DNA of 50,147 bases, from positions 1-50,147 of the forward strand of contig JAOHHD010000008.1 in the NCBI GenBank assembly GCA_028117185.1, in the 5' to 3' direction. A model generated the notes under the pieces. That model was not told where the DNA came from, did not search any database, and worked only from the letters and a program-made list of their open reading frames with translations. The stretch comes from Luminiphilus sp. (GTDB lineage: Bacteria > Pseudomonadota > Gammaproteobacteria > Pseudomonadales > Halieaceae). The translations under genes and the position numbers were made by a program. Of the stretch, positions 26,357 to 33,719 are shown piece by piece (the stretch's first letter is position 1; every line of letters begins with the position of its first letter).

Positions 26357-26424
26357 TGTGTAACTGTAAGAAAAAAGACTAAGGAAATCAACGATTGATT
26401 TCTAAGCGTGAAAGTAATGTGTAA
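26357..26424. repeat. TGTGTAA arm-type repeats, right end
   Basis: Copies at 26357-26363 and 26418-26424; AAGTAATGTGTAA at 26412-26424 repeats 21860-21872. These lie between the integrase start and the guaA att site, where arm-type sites are expected. Confidence 0.5.
26384..26402. promoter_or_regulatory. 8-bp dyad GAAATCAA-CGA-TTGATTTC upstream of the integrase
   Basis: Perfect inverted repeat, arms 26384-26391 and 26395-26402, three-base centre, about 80 bases upstream of the integrase start and 62 bases from the att core. It is a candidate operator or accessory-protein site for integrase control or excision. Confidence 0.5.
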
Positions 26425-26463
26425 GTAATAAATCGAATTAAATCATTTACTTAAACTGAAATA

Positions 26464-26482
26464 ACTACTCCCACTCAATCGT
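26464..26482. other. Attachment site within the guaA 3' end
   Basis: ACTACT-CCCACTC-AATCGT. The core (26470-26476) matches 21788-21794. The left flank ACTACT is element-derived and the right flank AATCGT is host guaA coding sequence. With the other end it reconstructs attP ACTACT-CCCACTC-AGTAGT (6-bp perfect arms around 7 bp, a typical tyrosine-recombinase core) and attB TTTATT-CCCACTC-AATCGT. The gene ends in GAG TGG GAG TAG here, so guaA stays intact after integration. Confidence 0.78.
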
Positions 26483-28042
26483 GGCAGGCGGCTTCCCTGA
26501 AATATCGTAGGTGACTCTCGAGATGCCCGAGATCTCGTTGATAATGCGATTAGAAACCACCTCGAGTAACTCATAGGGCAAATGAGCCCAGCGCGCCGTC
26601 ATAAAATCGACGGTTTGTACTGCACGAATCGCGACAACGTATTCGTAACGACGAGCGTCCCCCACTACACCGACTGACTTGACCGGTAAGAAAACGGCAA
26701 AGGCTTGGCTGGTTTTGTCGTACCACCCCGATCGGTGCAGCTCTTCGACAAAAATTGCATCGGCAAGTCGCAAAAGATCCGCGTATTCCTTTTTCACCTC
26801 ACCGAGAATGCGCACACCGAGACCAGGCCCAGGGAACGGATGGCGAAAGACCATGTCCTTCGGCAGGCCTAACGCTAATCCAATACGGCGGACTTCATCT
26901 TTGAACAATTCACGCAGCGGCTCGACCAACTCAAGCGCCATATCATCGGGCAACCCACCGACATTGTGGTGTGACTTGATCACATGGGCCTTGCCTGTTT
27001 TTGACCCCGCAGACTCAATCACATCAGGGTAAATAGTGCCCTGCGCCAACCACTTCACATCGGTGATTTTGGTGGCTTCTTCGTCGAAGACCTCAATAAA
27101 CGTATTGCCAATCGCTTTGCGTTTGGCCTCGGGGTCACTCACCCCTTGCAGCTTGCCTAAGAAACGCGCTTCAGCATCGGCTCTGATAACCCGCACGCCC
27201 ATGTTTTGAGCAAACATGGCCATGACCTGATCGCCCTCATTGAGCCGCAGCAATCCGTTATCAACAAAGACGCAAGTGAGCTGATCACCAATGGCACGAT
27301 GCAGCAGTGCAGCCACAACCGAGGAATCGACACCACCCGAGAGCCCCAGCAGCACGCGGTCGTTACCCACTTGCTCACGAACGCGCTGAATTGCATCCTC
27401 GACAATATTGGCGGGGGTCCAGAGCGCCTCACACGCACAGATCTGTTTTACAAAGTGCGCAAAGATATTCTCGCCTTGCGTGGTGTGGGTCACCTCGGGA
27501 TGGAACTGGATACCGAACCAGGGTTTGTCGACATGCGCCATGCCGGCAATCGGGCAGCTATCGGTCTCGGCAATGCGGTCAAAATCGGGCGGTAACTGAG
27601 ACACCTTATCGCCATGACTCATCCACACATCAAGCAGTGGTTGGTCGTTGCTGTCAGTCTTATCAGCAAAATCAGCAAACAGCCCGCCCGTAGAGGTGCG
27701 GCGGATCTGCGCATAACCAAACTCAGACGTATCGGAACCCTCGACGACACCCCCTAATTGGGCCGCCATTGTCTGCATGCCGTAGCAAATGCCGAGCAAA
27801 GGCACATCGAGCGCAAACACAATATCTGGGGCGCGCGGAGAATCTCCCGCAGTGACCGACTCGGGTCCGCCTGAGAGAATAATGCCGCTCGGTACAAAGG
27901 CACGGATATACGACGCATCGGTATCCCAAGGCATGATTTCGCAATACACCCCCACTTCCCGGATACGGCGTGCAATCAGCTGTGTGTACTGTGAGCCAAA
28001 ATCTAAGATCAGCAGTCGGTCGCGATGAATATCTTGTGTCAC
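26465..28042 (-). CDS. guaA: GMP synthase (glutamine-hydrolysing)
   Basis: 525 residues from GTG 28042 with GGAG about 8 bases upstream. The N-terminal class I glutamine amidotransferase carries [12 protein letters not shown] (catalytic Cys) and FHPEVTHT (His/Glu), and the synthetase half carries the pyrophosphate loop [20 protein letters not shown]. It ends [10 protein letters not shown], the strictly conserved C-terminus. The enzyme aminates XMP to GMP in the cytosol using glutamine. It sits 48 bases from guaB in the same orientation. Its last three codons and stop come partly from an integrated element, yet the protein is unchanged; the reconstructed host original ended with GAA TAA. Confidence 0.97.
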   Translation of the reverse strand: MTQDIHRDRLLILDFGSQYTQLIARRIREVGVYCEIMPWDTDASYIRAFVPSGIILSGGPESVTAGDSPRAPDIVFALDVPLLGICYGMQTMAAQLGGVVEGSDTSEFGYAQIRRTSTGGLFADFADKTDSNDQPLLDVWMSHGDKVSQLPPDFDRIAETDSCPIAGMAHVDKPWFGIQFHPEVTHTTQGENIFAHFVKQICACEALWTPANIVEDAIQRVREQVGNDRVLLGLSGGVDSSVVAALLHRAIGDQLTCVFVDNGLLRLNEGDQVMAMFAQNMGVRVIRADAEARFLGKLQGVSDPEAKRKAIGNTFIEVFDEEATKITDVKWLAQGTIYPDVIESAGSKTGKAHVIKSHHNVGGLPDDMALELVEPLRELFKDEVRRIGLALGLPKDMVFRHPFPGPGLGVRILGEVKKEYADLLRLADAIFVEELHRSGWYDKTSQAFAVFLPVKSVGVVGDARRYEYVVAIRAVQTVDFMTARWAHLPYELLEVVSNRIINEISGISRVTYDISGKPPATIEWE

Positions 28043-28090
28043 GCTGCGGGCTCCCGACTCACAAGTGAAAAATGGATCGTCAGCACGCCA

Positions 28091-29560
28091 TCAGCGCACC
28101 GGGTAATTGGGGGCTTCTTTGGTGATAGAGACATCATGCACATGGGATTCAGACATCCCCGCGGCAGTCACACGCGTAAAGTGAGTGTCGGACCGCATCG
28201 CCTCCATGGTGGAGCATCCGGTGTATCCCATCGCCGAGCGCACACCCCCCATCAGCTGAAGAATGATGGCAGAAACAGGGCCTTTATAAGGCACTCGCCC
28301 TTCAATTCCTTCAGGCACCAACTTCTCGGAGCCCAGTGCTGCATCTTGAAAATAGCGATCAGATGATCCTTGGCTCTGTGACATAGCACCAATGGAGCCC
28401 ATTCCGCGATACGCCTTATAGGTTCGTCCCTGAAACAACTCCACTTCACCTGGCGCCTCTTCAGTACCCGCAAACATACTGCCCATCATCACCGCGTCGG
28501 CGCCCGCTGCCAGCGCTTTCGCCAAATCGCCAGAAAAACGCACTCCGCCGTCGGCGATAACCGGTATGCCAGAATCGGCCAGTGCAGCGGCCACATTGGC
28601 CACCGCTGAAATTTGCGGTACGCCAATACCCGTGACGATACGGGTTGTACAAATAGACCCGGGGCCAATACCCACCTTCACCGCATCGGCGCCTGCATCG
28701 CGCAATGCCAGAGCGGCGTCGGCCGTAGCGATATTGCCGCCGATCACATCAATGCCGGGATAGTCCCGTTTGATCATGCGTACGCGGTCTAAGACGTTCT
28801 TTGAATGTCCGTGGGCAGTATCCACTACCAGCACATCAACGCCGGCGCGCACCAGTGCTTCAGTGCGCTCATCCGTATCCGGACTGGTGCCAATCGATGC
28901 GCCCACACGCAACTGTCCTGACTCGTCTTTGCAGGCATGTGGGAATGATTCAGCCTTATCAAAATCTTTAACGGTAATCAGACCTTTCAAGGTGAAGTCA
29001 TCGTCAATCACCAGTATTTTTTCGATGCGAAACTGGTGCAATAAGCGCTGCACTTCGTCTGAAGGTGCGCCTTCTTTCACCGTCACCAGCTGCTGCTTGG
29101 GCGTCATGATGGCCGACACCGGCTGATCAGTATCTGTCTCGAAGCGAATGTCGCGCCGCGTCACGATGCCGACCAGTTGACCTGCCTCCATCACCGGCAC
29201 ACCCGAAATACCATTGGCGCGGGTGAGATCAATCAGTTGGGCAATGCTGGCAGTGCTCTCGATCGTAATAGGATCTTTGACCACCCCACTTTCAAACTTC
29301 TTCACCCGACGAACTTCTTCTGCCTGCTCGGAGATCGTCATATTCTTATGAATAATGCCAATACCGCCCTCTTGCGCGAGGGCAATAGCCAGCCTCGCCT
29401 CGGTCACCGTGTCCATAGCGGCCGATACCAACGGAATATTCAGCGGAATGTTGCGGGTTAAGCGCGTGACCAACGAGACATCTTTGGCCGTGACCTCAGA
29501 ATAGCCTGGCAGGAGGAGCACGTCGTCGAAAGTCAGCCCTTCGTGTGCAATTCGGAGCAT
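28091..29560 (-). CDS. guaB: Inosine-5'-monophosphate dehydrogenase
   Basis: 489 residues; GAGG lies 6 bases before the ATG. The (beta/alpha)8 barrel is interrupted by a CBS pair at about 95-205 ([12 protein letters not shown]..., then [23 protein letters not shown]). The catalytic Cys loop is [15 protein letters not shown] and the Arg/Tyr flap follows ([10 protein letters not shown]). It oxidises IMP to XMP with NAD+, the committed step of guanine nucleotide synthesis, and feeds GuaA. The two genes form the classical guaBA operon, read away from xseA. A promoter with a 17-base spacer and a dyad are seen in the leader, listed separately. Confidence 0.97.
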   Translation of the reverse strand: MLRIAHEGLTFDDVLLLPGYSEVTAKDVSLVTRLTRNIPLNIPLVSAAMDTVTEARLAIALAQEGGIGIIHKNMTISEQAEEVRRVKKFESGVVKDPITIESTASIAQLIDLTRANGISGVPVMEAGQLVGIVTRRDIRFETDTDQPVSAIMTPKQQLVTVKEGAPSDEVQRLLHQFRIEKILVIDDDFTLKGLITVKDFDKAESFPHACKDESGQLRVGASIGTSPDTDERTEALVRAGVDVLVVDTAHGHSKNVLDRVRMIKRDYPGIDVIGGNIATADAALALRDAGADAVKVGIGPGSICTTRIVTGIGVPQISAVANVAAALADSGIPVIADGGVRFSGDLAKALAAGADAVMMGSMFAGTEEAPGEVELFQGRTYKAYRGMGSIGAMSQSQGSSDRYFQDAALGSEKLVPEGIEGRVPYKGPVSAIILQLMGGVRSAMGYTGCSTMEAMRSDTHFTRVTAAGMSESHVHDVSITKEAPNYPVR

Positions 29561-29567
29561 GTTAGCC

Positions 29568-29596
29568 TCGCAGTGCCCAGTTCGCAGTGTCTGCGA
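29568..29596. promoter_or_regulatory. Repeated TCGCAG half-sites in the guaB leader
   Basis: TCGCAG-tgt-CTGCGA forms a perfect dyad at 29582-29596; TCGCAGTG also occurs at 29568-29575. The cluster is just downstream of the predicted start of transcription and upstream of the guaB ribosome binding site, so it could be an operator or RNA hairpin. Factor unknown. Confidence 0.45.
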
Positions 29597-29619
29597 TACT
29601 AGGTCTCCCCAAACGCGCT

Positions 29620-29648
29620 AGTATACAGACGGTGTGATGGTGCGACAA
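29620..29648 (-). promoter_or_regulatory. Promoter of guaBA
   Basis: On the minus strand, TTGTCG (29648-29643) and TATACT (29625-29620) are separated by exactly 17 bases, close to sigma70 consensus, about 60 bases upstream of the guaB start. The transcript would begin near 29612. Confidence 0.65.
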
Positions 29649-29674
29649 TAATAGAAAGCGCCCCTTCCCCCGCA

Positions 29675-29695
29675 AACCGTGAACCGTGAACCGAG
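29675..29695. repeat. 7-bp tandem repeat, three units
   Basis: AACCGTG, AACCGTG, AACCGAG in direct succession in the spacer between guaB and xseA. It is short, but length changes could shift promoter spacing of either gene; otherwise no role seen. Confidence 0.7.
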
Positions 29696-29709
29696 ACCCA
29701 CCCTGACCT

Positions 29710-31068
29710 ATGCAGACAGACCTCGACACCCAACCGGCACTCACGGTAAGCCAGCTCAATCGAGAGGCGAAAAATCTGTTAGAACGCCACTTCGACTGGG
29801 TGTGGGTCGAAGGAGAGATCAGTCAATTCACTGCCGCCAGCTCGGGCCACTGGTACTTTTCGCTCAAAGACTCGGACGCGCAGGTTCGCTGTGCCATGTT
29901 TCGCCGCGCCAACGGGCGAGCCAAAATACAGCCCAAAACGGGAGATTCCGTTCGCATTCGTGCTCGAGTCACCCTGTATGAAGGCCGTGGCGAGTTTCAG
30001 CTGGTCTGCGAACACATTGAGGCGGCAGGCGCTGGCGCCTTGCAAATCGCTTTTGAGCAACTCAAGGCACGACTCGCTCAAGAGGGCTTGTTCGCTAGCG
30101 AACACAAGCAATCGATTCCAAATGACGCGGAGCACGTAGGCATCGTGACCTCTGCTACGGGTGCCGCCTTACAGGACATTCTGACGATACTCGAGCGACG
30201 CAGCCCGCATACGCGAGTCTATGTTTTTCCCGTCCCCGTGCAAGGGGATGGCGCAGCACAGCGGATCGCCGATGCGATTAACCAAGCCGACCAGCTCATA
30301 AGCGATCGCAAGATTCGCCTAGACGTTTTAATTGTGGGTCGTGGTGGCGGATCCCCCGAAGACCTTTGGGCATTCAATGAAGAGGTCGTCGCGCGGGCCC
30401 TCTTTGCGGCAAGCGTGCCAACGGTGTCTGCGGTCGGCCACGAGATCGACTTCAGCATTGCCGATCTGGTGGCAGACACCCGGGCCGCAACGCCATCGGC
30501 TGCCGCCGAATTGGTATCGATTGATCAAACCGAATTACTGCAGCAGGCTGATCAGCTCTCAAGCAGGCTGGATCGCGCAATCAGTCGATCGATCAACGAC
30601 ATCGCCGACCAGTTGAGCGCCGTGAAAAAACGGATTCGCCATCCCGGTTATGCACTCACCCAACATCGAAAAACACTGTTGCAACTGAGCGGTGCATTGC
30701 AACGCTCGACTGAGCGACACATCACAACGCGCCTAACCAAAGCAGAGCAACTGGCGACACGATTGACAGCACAGCATCCTGAACAGCAACTCAGACGCCA
30801 CCGCGGGGAGAATACTCGCCTACAACATCGCTTGCTGCTGCAGATCAAACAAAAGCTGCAAAGCGTCAAGGCGCAGGCCCTTTACCAACAAAAGCTGCTG
30901 CAGTCATTGGGGCCAGAACAGACGCTCAACCGCGGCTATGCGATTGTGACCGACGCGCAAGGCAATCTGGTCAAGGACGCAGGCACCATACACCTAGGCG
31001 ATGCAGTATCGATCCGGCTTAAGCAAGGCAAGCTAACCGCTGAAGTGATCGGGCACGCGCAGGACTGA
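29710..31068 (+). CDS. xseA: Exodeoxyribonuclease VII large subunit
   Basis: 452 residues. The N-terminal OB fold contains LERHFDWVWVEGEISQFTAASSGHWYFSLKD and VRCAMFRRANGR; the catalytic core includes VGIVTSATGAALQDILTIL, LIVGRGGGSPEDLWAFNEE, and GHEIDFSIADLVADTRAATPSAAAE, all hallmark stretches. The C-terminal third is a long, Gln/Leu-rich coiled coil. ExoVII degrades single-stranded DNA to oligonucleotides with the small subunit XseB, which is not encoded here. It is divergent from guaBA. No clear ribosome binding site is seen before ATG 29710. Confidence 0.95.
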   Translation: MQTDLDTQPALTVSQLNREAKNLLERHFDWVWVEGEISQFTAASSGHWYFSLKDSDAQVRCAMFRRANGRAKIQPKTGDSVRIRARVTLYEGRGEFQLVCEHIEAAGAGALQIAFEQLKARLAQEGLFASEHKQSIPNDAEHVGIVTSATGAALQDILTILERRSPHTRVYVFPVPVQGDGAAQRIADAINQADQLISDRKIRLDVLIVGRGGGSPEDLWAFNEEVVARALFAASVPTVSAVGHEIDFSIADLVADTRAATPSAAAELVSIDQTELLQQADQLSSRLDRAISRSINDIADQLSAVKKRIRHPGYALTQHRKTLLQLSGALQRSTERHITTRLTKAEQLATRLTAQHPEQQLRRHRGENTRLQHRLLLQIKQKLQSVKAQALYQQKLLQSLGPEQTLNRGYAIVTDAQGNLVKDAGTIHLGDAVSIRLKQGKLTAEVIGHAQD

Positions 31069-31090
31069 TACCGCGCTGACAAAGACCGTT

Positions 31091-31738
31091 CTAGTATTTT
31101 GCGGGTAGTCGCGTGTTAATGATGATATGGCGGCCTTCAAACCGAATGTACTCTCCGATGGTCAGGTCCTTGAGGATCCTTGCCACCATCTCTCGCGAAG
31201 CACCGACACGATCAGCAATATCTTGCTGGGTCAGCTTGTCGGGGATAAACAGCGTGCCATCGCCCCGCTCTTCTGCAAGATCCATCAACACGTTGGCGAC
31301 ACGACCATAAACATCCTGCAAGGCGAGACTTTTGACATCGGCTGTCAGCTTTCTGACACGACCTGCCAGGTTACTAATAAGTTGCTTCACGATGCCCGGG
31401 TGATCTGCCAACACACCTGAGAAGTCTTCTTTCATCACGATGCGAAATTCCGATTTTTCTACCGTGCGCACAGAAGCCGATCGAGTGGAGTCATCCAATA
31501 GCGCCAACTCGCCAAAATAATCTCCTGGGCCCAAGGTATTCATGATGAATTCCTTGCCATTTTTATCGCTGCAGTACACTTTGACCTTGCCCGACTCAAT
31601 CACGAACAACGAGTCAGCTGGGTCATTTTCGTGAATGACCACGGTATTCTTGGGGAACGCTCGTGTGGTGCTGCTGCTTTCCAACGCCTTCAACTCTTCG
31701 TCAACAAGACCGTGAAAAATTTCCACTTGATCCAACAT
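31091..31738 (-). CDS. Crp/Fnr-family transcriptional regulator
   Basis: 215 residues from ATG 31738 with AGG just upstream; a TTG nine codons further back is open but lacks a ribosome site. The cyclic-nucleotide-binding domain (about 10-120) includes IHENDPADSLFVIESGKVKVY and LGPGDYFGELALLDDSTRSASVRTVEKSEF, where the phosphate-binding cassette (FGELALLDDSTRSASV) contains the Glu and Arg used for cAMP contacts in CRP, so nucleotide binding is plausible. The C-terminal winged HTH ends TQQDIADRVGASREMVARILKDL. It is divergent from a cyclase gene and directly downstream of xseA (convergent). Its ligand might be cAMP or cGMP made by that cyclase; that link is inference. Confidence 0.85.
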   Translation of the reverse strand: MLDQVEIFHGLVDEELKALESSSTTRAFPKNTVVIHENDPADSLFVIESGKVKVYCSDKNGKEFIMNTLGPGDYFGELALLDDSTRSASVRTVEKSEFRIVMKEDFSGVLADHPGIVKQLISNLAGRVRKLTADVKSLALQDVYGRVANVLMDLAEERGDGTLFIPDKLTQQDIADRVGASREMVARILKDLTIGEYIRFEGRHIIINTRLPAKY

Positions 31739-31842
31739 AAAACCTATGCCCCATACTCTCCCCAAGTTAGTGAGATACTAACCTATGAAATGCATATCGC
31801 CTATCCCTGTAGGTGACAGGCAATTCACGCAGCAGACAGCAT

Positions 31843-31868
31843 CGGTATACTCCAGCAACGGTATACTC
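31843..31868. repeat. Two 10-bp direct repeats CGGTATACTC
   Basis: Copies at 31843-31852 and 31859-31868, 16 bases apart start to start, in the region between the Crp-like gene and the cyclase gene. TATACT within each could act as a -10 box; equally they may be paired operator half-sites. Confidence 0.5.
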
Positions 31869-31878
31869 AATCAGCATT

Positions 31879-33339
31879 ATGGCGGGGACAGGCGTCGTGG
31901 ACTCAGCAACGGAACAACCAGAACAGTGGGCCGGCCGTATTCTGGCTTCTGCAGCACCGCTGCTTGAAGCGGTCAAGCGGCCCACCGTGTCAGTTGAAAG
32001 CCCCATGAACGGTGATGTTGAAGCACTTCAAGATGCCGTATCTCGAGTGCAACAATTGCTGGCCTCTCCCTCAGCTGACTTTGGTCACGATCTGTTGAAT
32101 CTGATTGGTGCTATCCGCGGTTATGCGGAAATGCTCTATGAGGATAGTGAGCTGCTGCATCCCGCGCTAAAGACCGCCTTGCCGGCGCTGCTGTCGGCGG
32201 TAGAGAGTTCGCAGACCACACTCGACTCGTCAGCATCCGCTTTGGTCGCCTCCAAGATAGATGCGCCGGGCGTGATTTTGGCAGTGGATGACATGCCTGA
32301 AAATCGAGAACTAATTAGTCGCCTGCTATCGCGTGCCGGGCACACCGTTATTTCCGCTGTGTCAGGCGAAGAGGCACTGGAGCTCCTAGAAACACGGGGC
32401 GTTGACCTGGTATTACTCGACCTCATGATGCCGGGTATCGGCGGTGCCGAAGTGCTAAAAGCGATGAAAGACGATGCGGTCCTCAGAGCAACGCCCGTCA
32501 TCATGATCAGTGGACGTCAGGACATGGATCAAATCATCGCCTGCATTCAAGCTGGCGCTGACGATTACCTTTTAAAGCCCTTTAACCCCGTCTTGCTCCA
32601 AGCTCGAATCTCAGCCGGGATTGAGCGAAAACGGTGGCATGATCGGGAAGAAGATTACCGAATGCAGTTAGAACGTAACGAGCGCTTTATTCGCAGTACG
32701 TTTGGGCGTTACCTATCTGATGAGATCGTTGCACAGTTGCTGGAAAACCCAGAAGGTCTGGAGATGGGAGGCGATTTGCGCGAGGTGACCATCATGATGT
32801 CCGATATCTGCGGTTTCACGAGTCTTGCTGAGCGTCTTCCACCACCGCAAGTGGTCTCCTTACTAAACCGCTATTTTGAGCACATGACGGATATCATCTT
32901 TTCGCACCAAGGTACGATCGACGAATTTTTAGGGGATGCCATTCTTGCCGTTTTTGGTGCACCGCATCGGCTCGACAACGACCCTGAGCGAGCCGTCCGA
33001 TGTGCGCTGACCATGCGCGACGCCATGGAAGCAGTCAATGAAGCTAACGAAGCCGCTGGCCTACCCGCACTGCAGCACCGCATCGCACTGAATACCGGCT
33101 CTGTCATCGCGGGCAATATTGGTTCTGAACAAAGAGCAAAGTATGGCTGCGTGGGTCACGCCATGAACGTGGCATCTCGCATCGAGGGTCACACCATGCC
33201 CAATGAAATACTCATCTCTGATGCAACCCGCCAGCAGCTGCCCAGTCATGTCTTTGAACTAGGCGAACCAAGGAAAATGGTTGCCAAGGGCATTGAAGAA
33301 TCGATTTTGGTCTACCCTGTAGTGGGGTTACAGCCATGA
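31879..33339 (+). CDS. Response regulator-class III nucleotide cyclase fusion
   Basis: 486 residues from ATG 31879 (a GTG frame opens 22 codons earlier). Residues 65-110 contain HDLLNLIGAIRGYAEML, which mimics the His-box helix of sensor kinases. A receiver domain spans about 131-250 with Asp137/138 (AVDDMPENREL), phospho-accepting Asp181 (VLLDLMMPGIGG) and the Lys of DDYLLKPFNP. The class III cyclase domain follows: Asp309 in MMSDICGFTSL and Asp353 in DEFLGDAILAVFG are the two metal ligands. It should make cAMP or cGMP when phosphorylated. The gene overlaps the next by 4 bases. It lies beside a Crp/Fnr-type gene, so the product may feed that regulator. Confidence 0.9.
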   Translation: MAGTGVVDSATEQPEQWAGRILASAAPLLEAVKRPTVSVESPMNGDVEALQDAVSRVQQLLASPSADFGHDLLNLIGAIRGYAEMLYEDSELLHPALKTALPALLSAVESSQTTLDSSASALVASKIDAPGVILAVDDMPENRELISRLLSRAGHTVISAVSGEEALELLETRGVDLVLLDLMMPGIGGAEVLKAMKDDAVLRATPVIMISGRQDMDQIIACIQAGADDYLLKPFNPVLLQARISAGIERKRWHDREEDYRMQLERNERFIRSTFGRYLSDEIVAQLLENPEGLEMGGDLREVTIMMSDICGFTSLAERLPPPQVVSLLNRYFEHMTDIIFSHQGTIDEFLGDAILAVFGAPHRLDNDPERAVRCALTMRDAMEAVNEANEAAGLPALQHRIALNTGSVIAGNIGSEQRAKYGCVGHAMNVASRIEGHTMPNEILISDATRQQLPSHVFELGEPRKMVAKGIEESILVYPVVGLQP

Positions 33340-33719
33340 CGCAAAGCACTATTACGCTGCTCCTCGTTGAAGATAACCAAGTCAATCGCGATATGCTGGT
33401 GCGGAGACTGCAGCGAACCGGCTACCAAATTCTGACCGCCGGCGACGGCGAAACCGCGCTCGAGGTTATGCGTCAGGAATCACCCCAAGTCGTACTAATG
33501 GATATGAACCTGCCGGTTAAGGATGGCTGGACAGCCAGTCGCGAAGCGCAATTAGATCCTCACTTAAGAAAGATCCCTATTATCGCGTTGACGGCTCACG
33601 CCATGGAAGAGGACAAGGCGCGTGCACTCGAGGCTGGGTGTTGTGACTACGCCACCAAACCCGTTGATTTCCCTGGGTTACTTACTAAGATCGCGGCTCA
33701 CACTGATGCGGACAGCTAA
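33336..33719 (+). CDS. Single-domain response regulator (CheY-like)
   Basis: 127 residues, one receiver domain with the acidic pocket VEDNQVNRD (Glu12/Asp13), phospho-Asp56 in VVLMDMNLPVKDGW, the Thr of IIALTAHAM and Lys in CDYATKPVDF. No output domain, so it acts by protein contact, or as a phosphate shuttle. It starts within the stop of the cyclase gene (ATGA) and its stop overlaps the kinase start, so the three are translationally coupled. It likely mediates between the kinase and the cyclase. Confidence 0.9.
   Translation: MTQSTITLLLVEDNQVNRDMLVRRLQRTGYQILTAGDGETALEVMRQESPQVVLMDMNLPVKDGWTASREAQLDPHLRKIPIIALTAHAMEEDKARALEAGCCDYATKPVDFPGLLTKIAAHTDADS

Larger units (their letters stand above)
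21788..26469. mobile_element. Compact 4.7-kb integrative element at guaA 3' end
   Basis: Bounded by the two CCCACTC copies; one copy included, the element is 4,682 bp and AT-rich compared with flanks. Genes in order: cargo methyltransferase-like (minus), two small unknowns (minus), HUH-type protein (plus), frameshifted small recombinase (plus) and integrase (minus, next to guaA). The 3' end of guaA is a recognised integration hotspot for tyrosine-recombinase islands. No conjugation or phage structural gene is seen, so this looks like a minimal, possibly satellite-type, element. It may have lost mobility: one recombinase is broken, but the full integrase looks intact. Confidence 0.78.

Noticed and set aside
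28025..28366. Plus-strand ORF opposite guaA and guaB ends
   Set aside because: Antisense shadow of well-identified genes.
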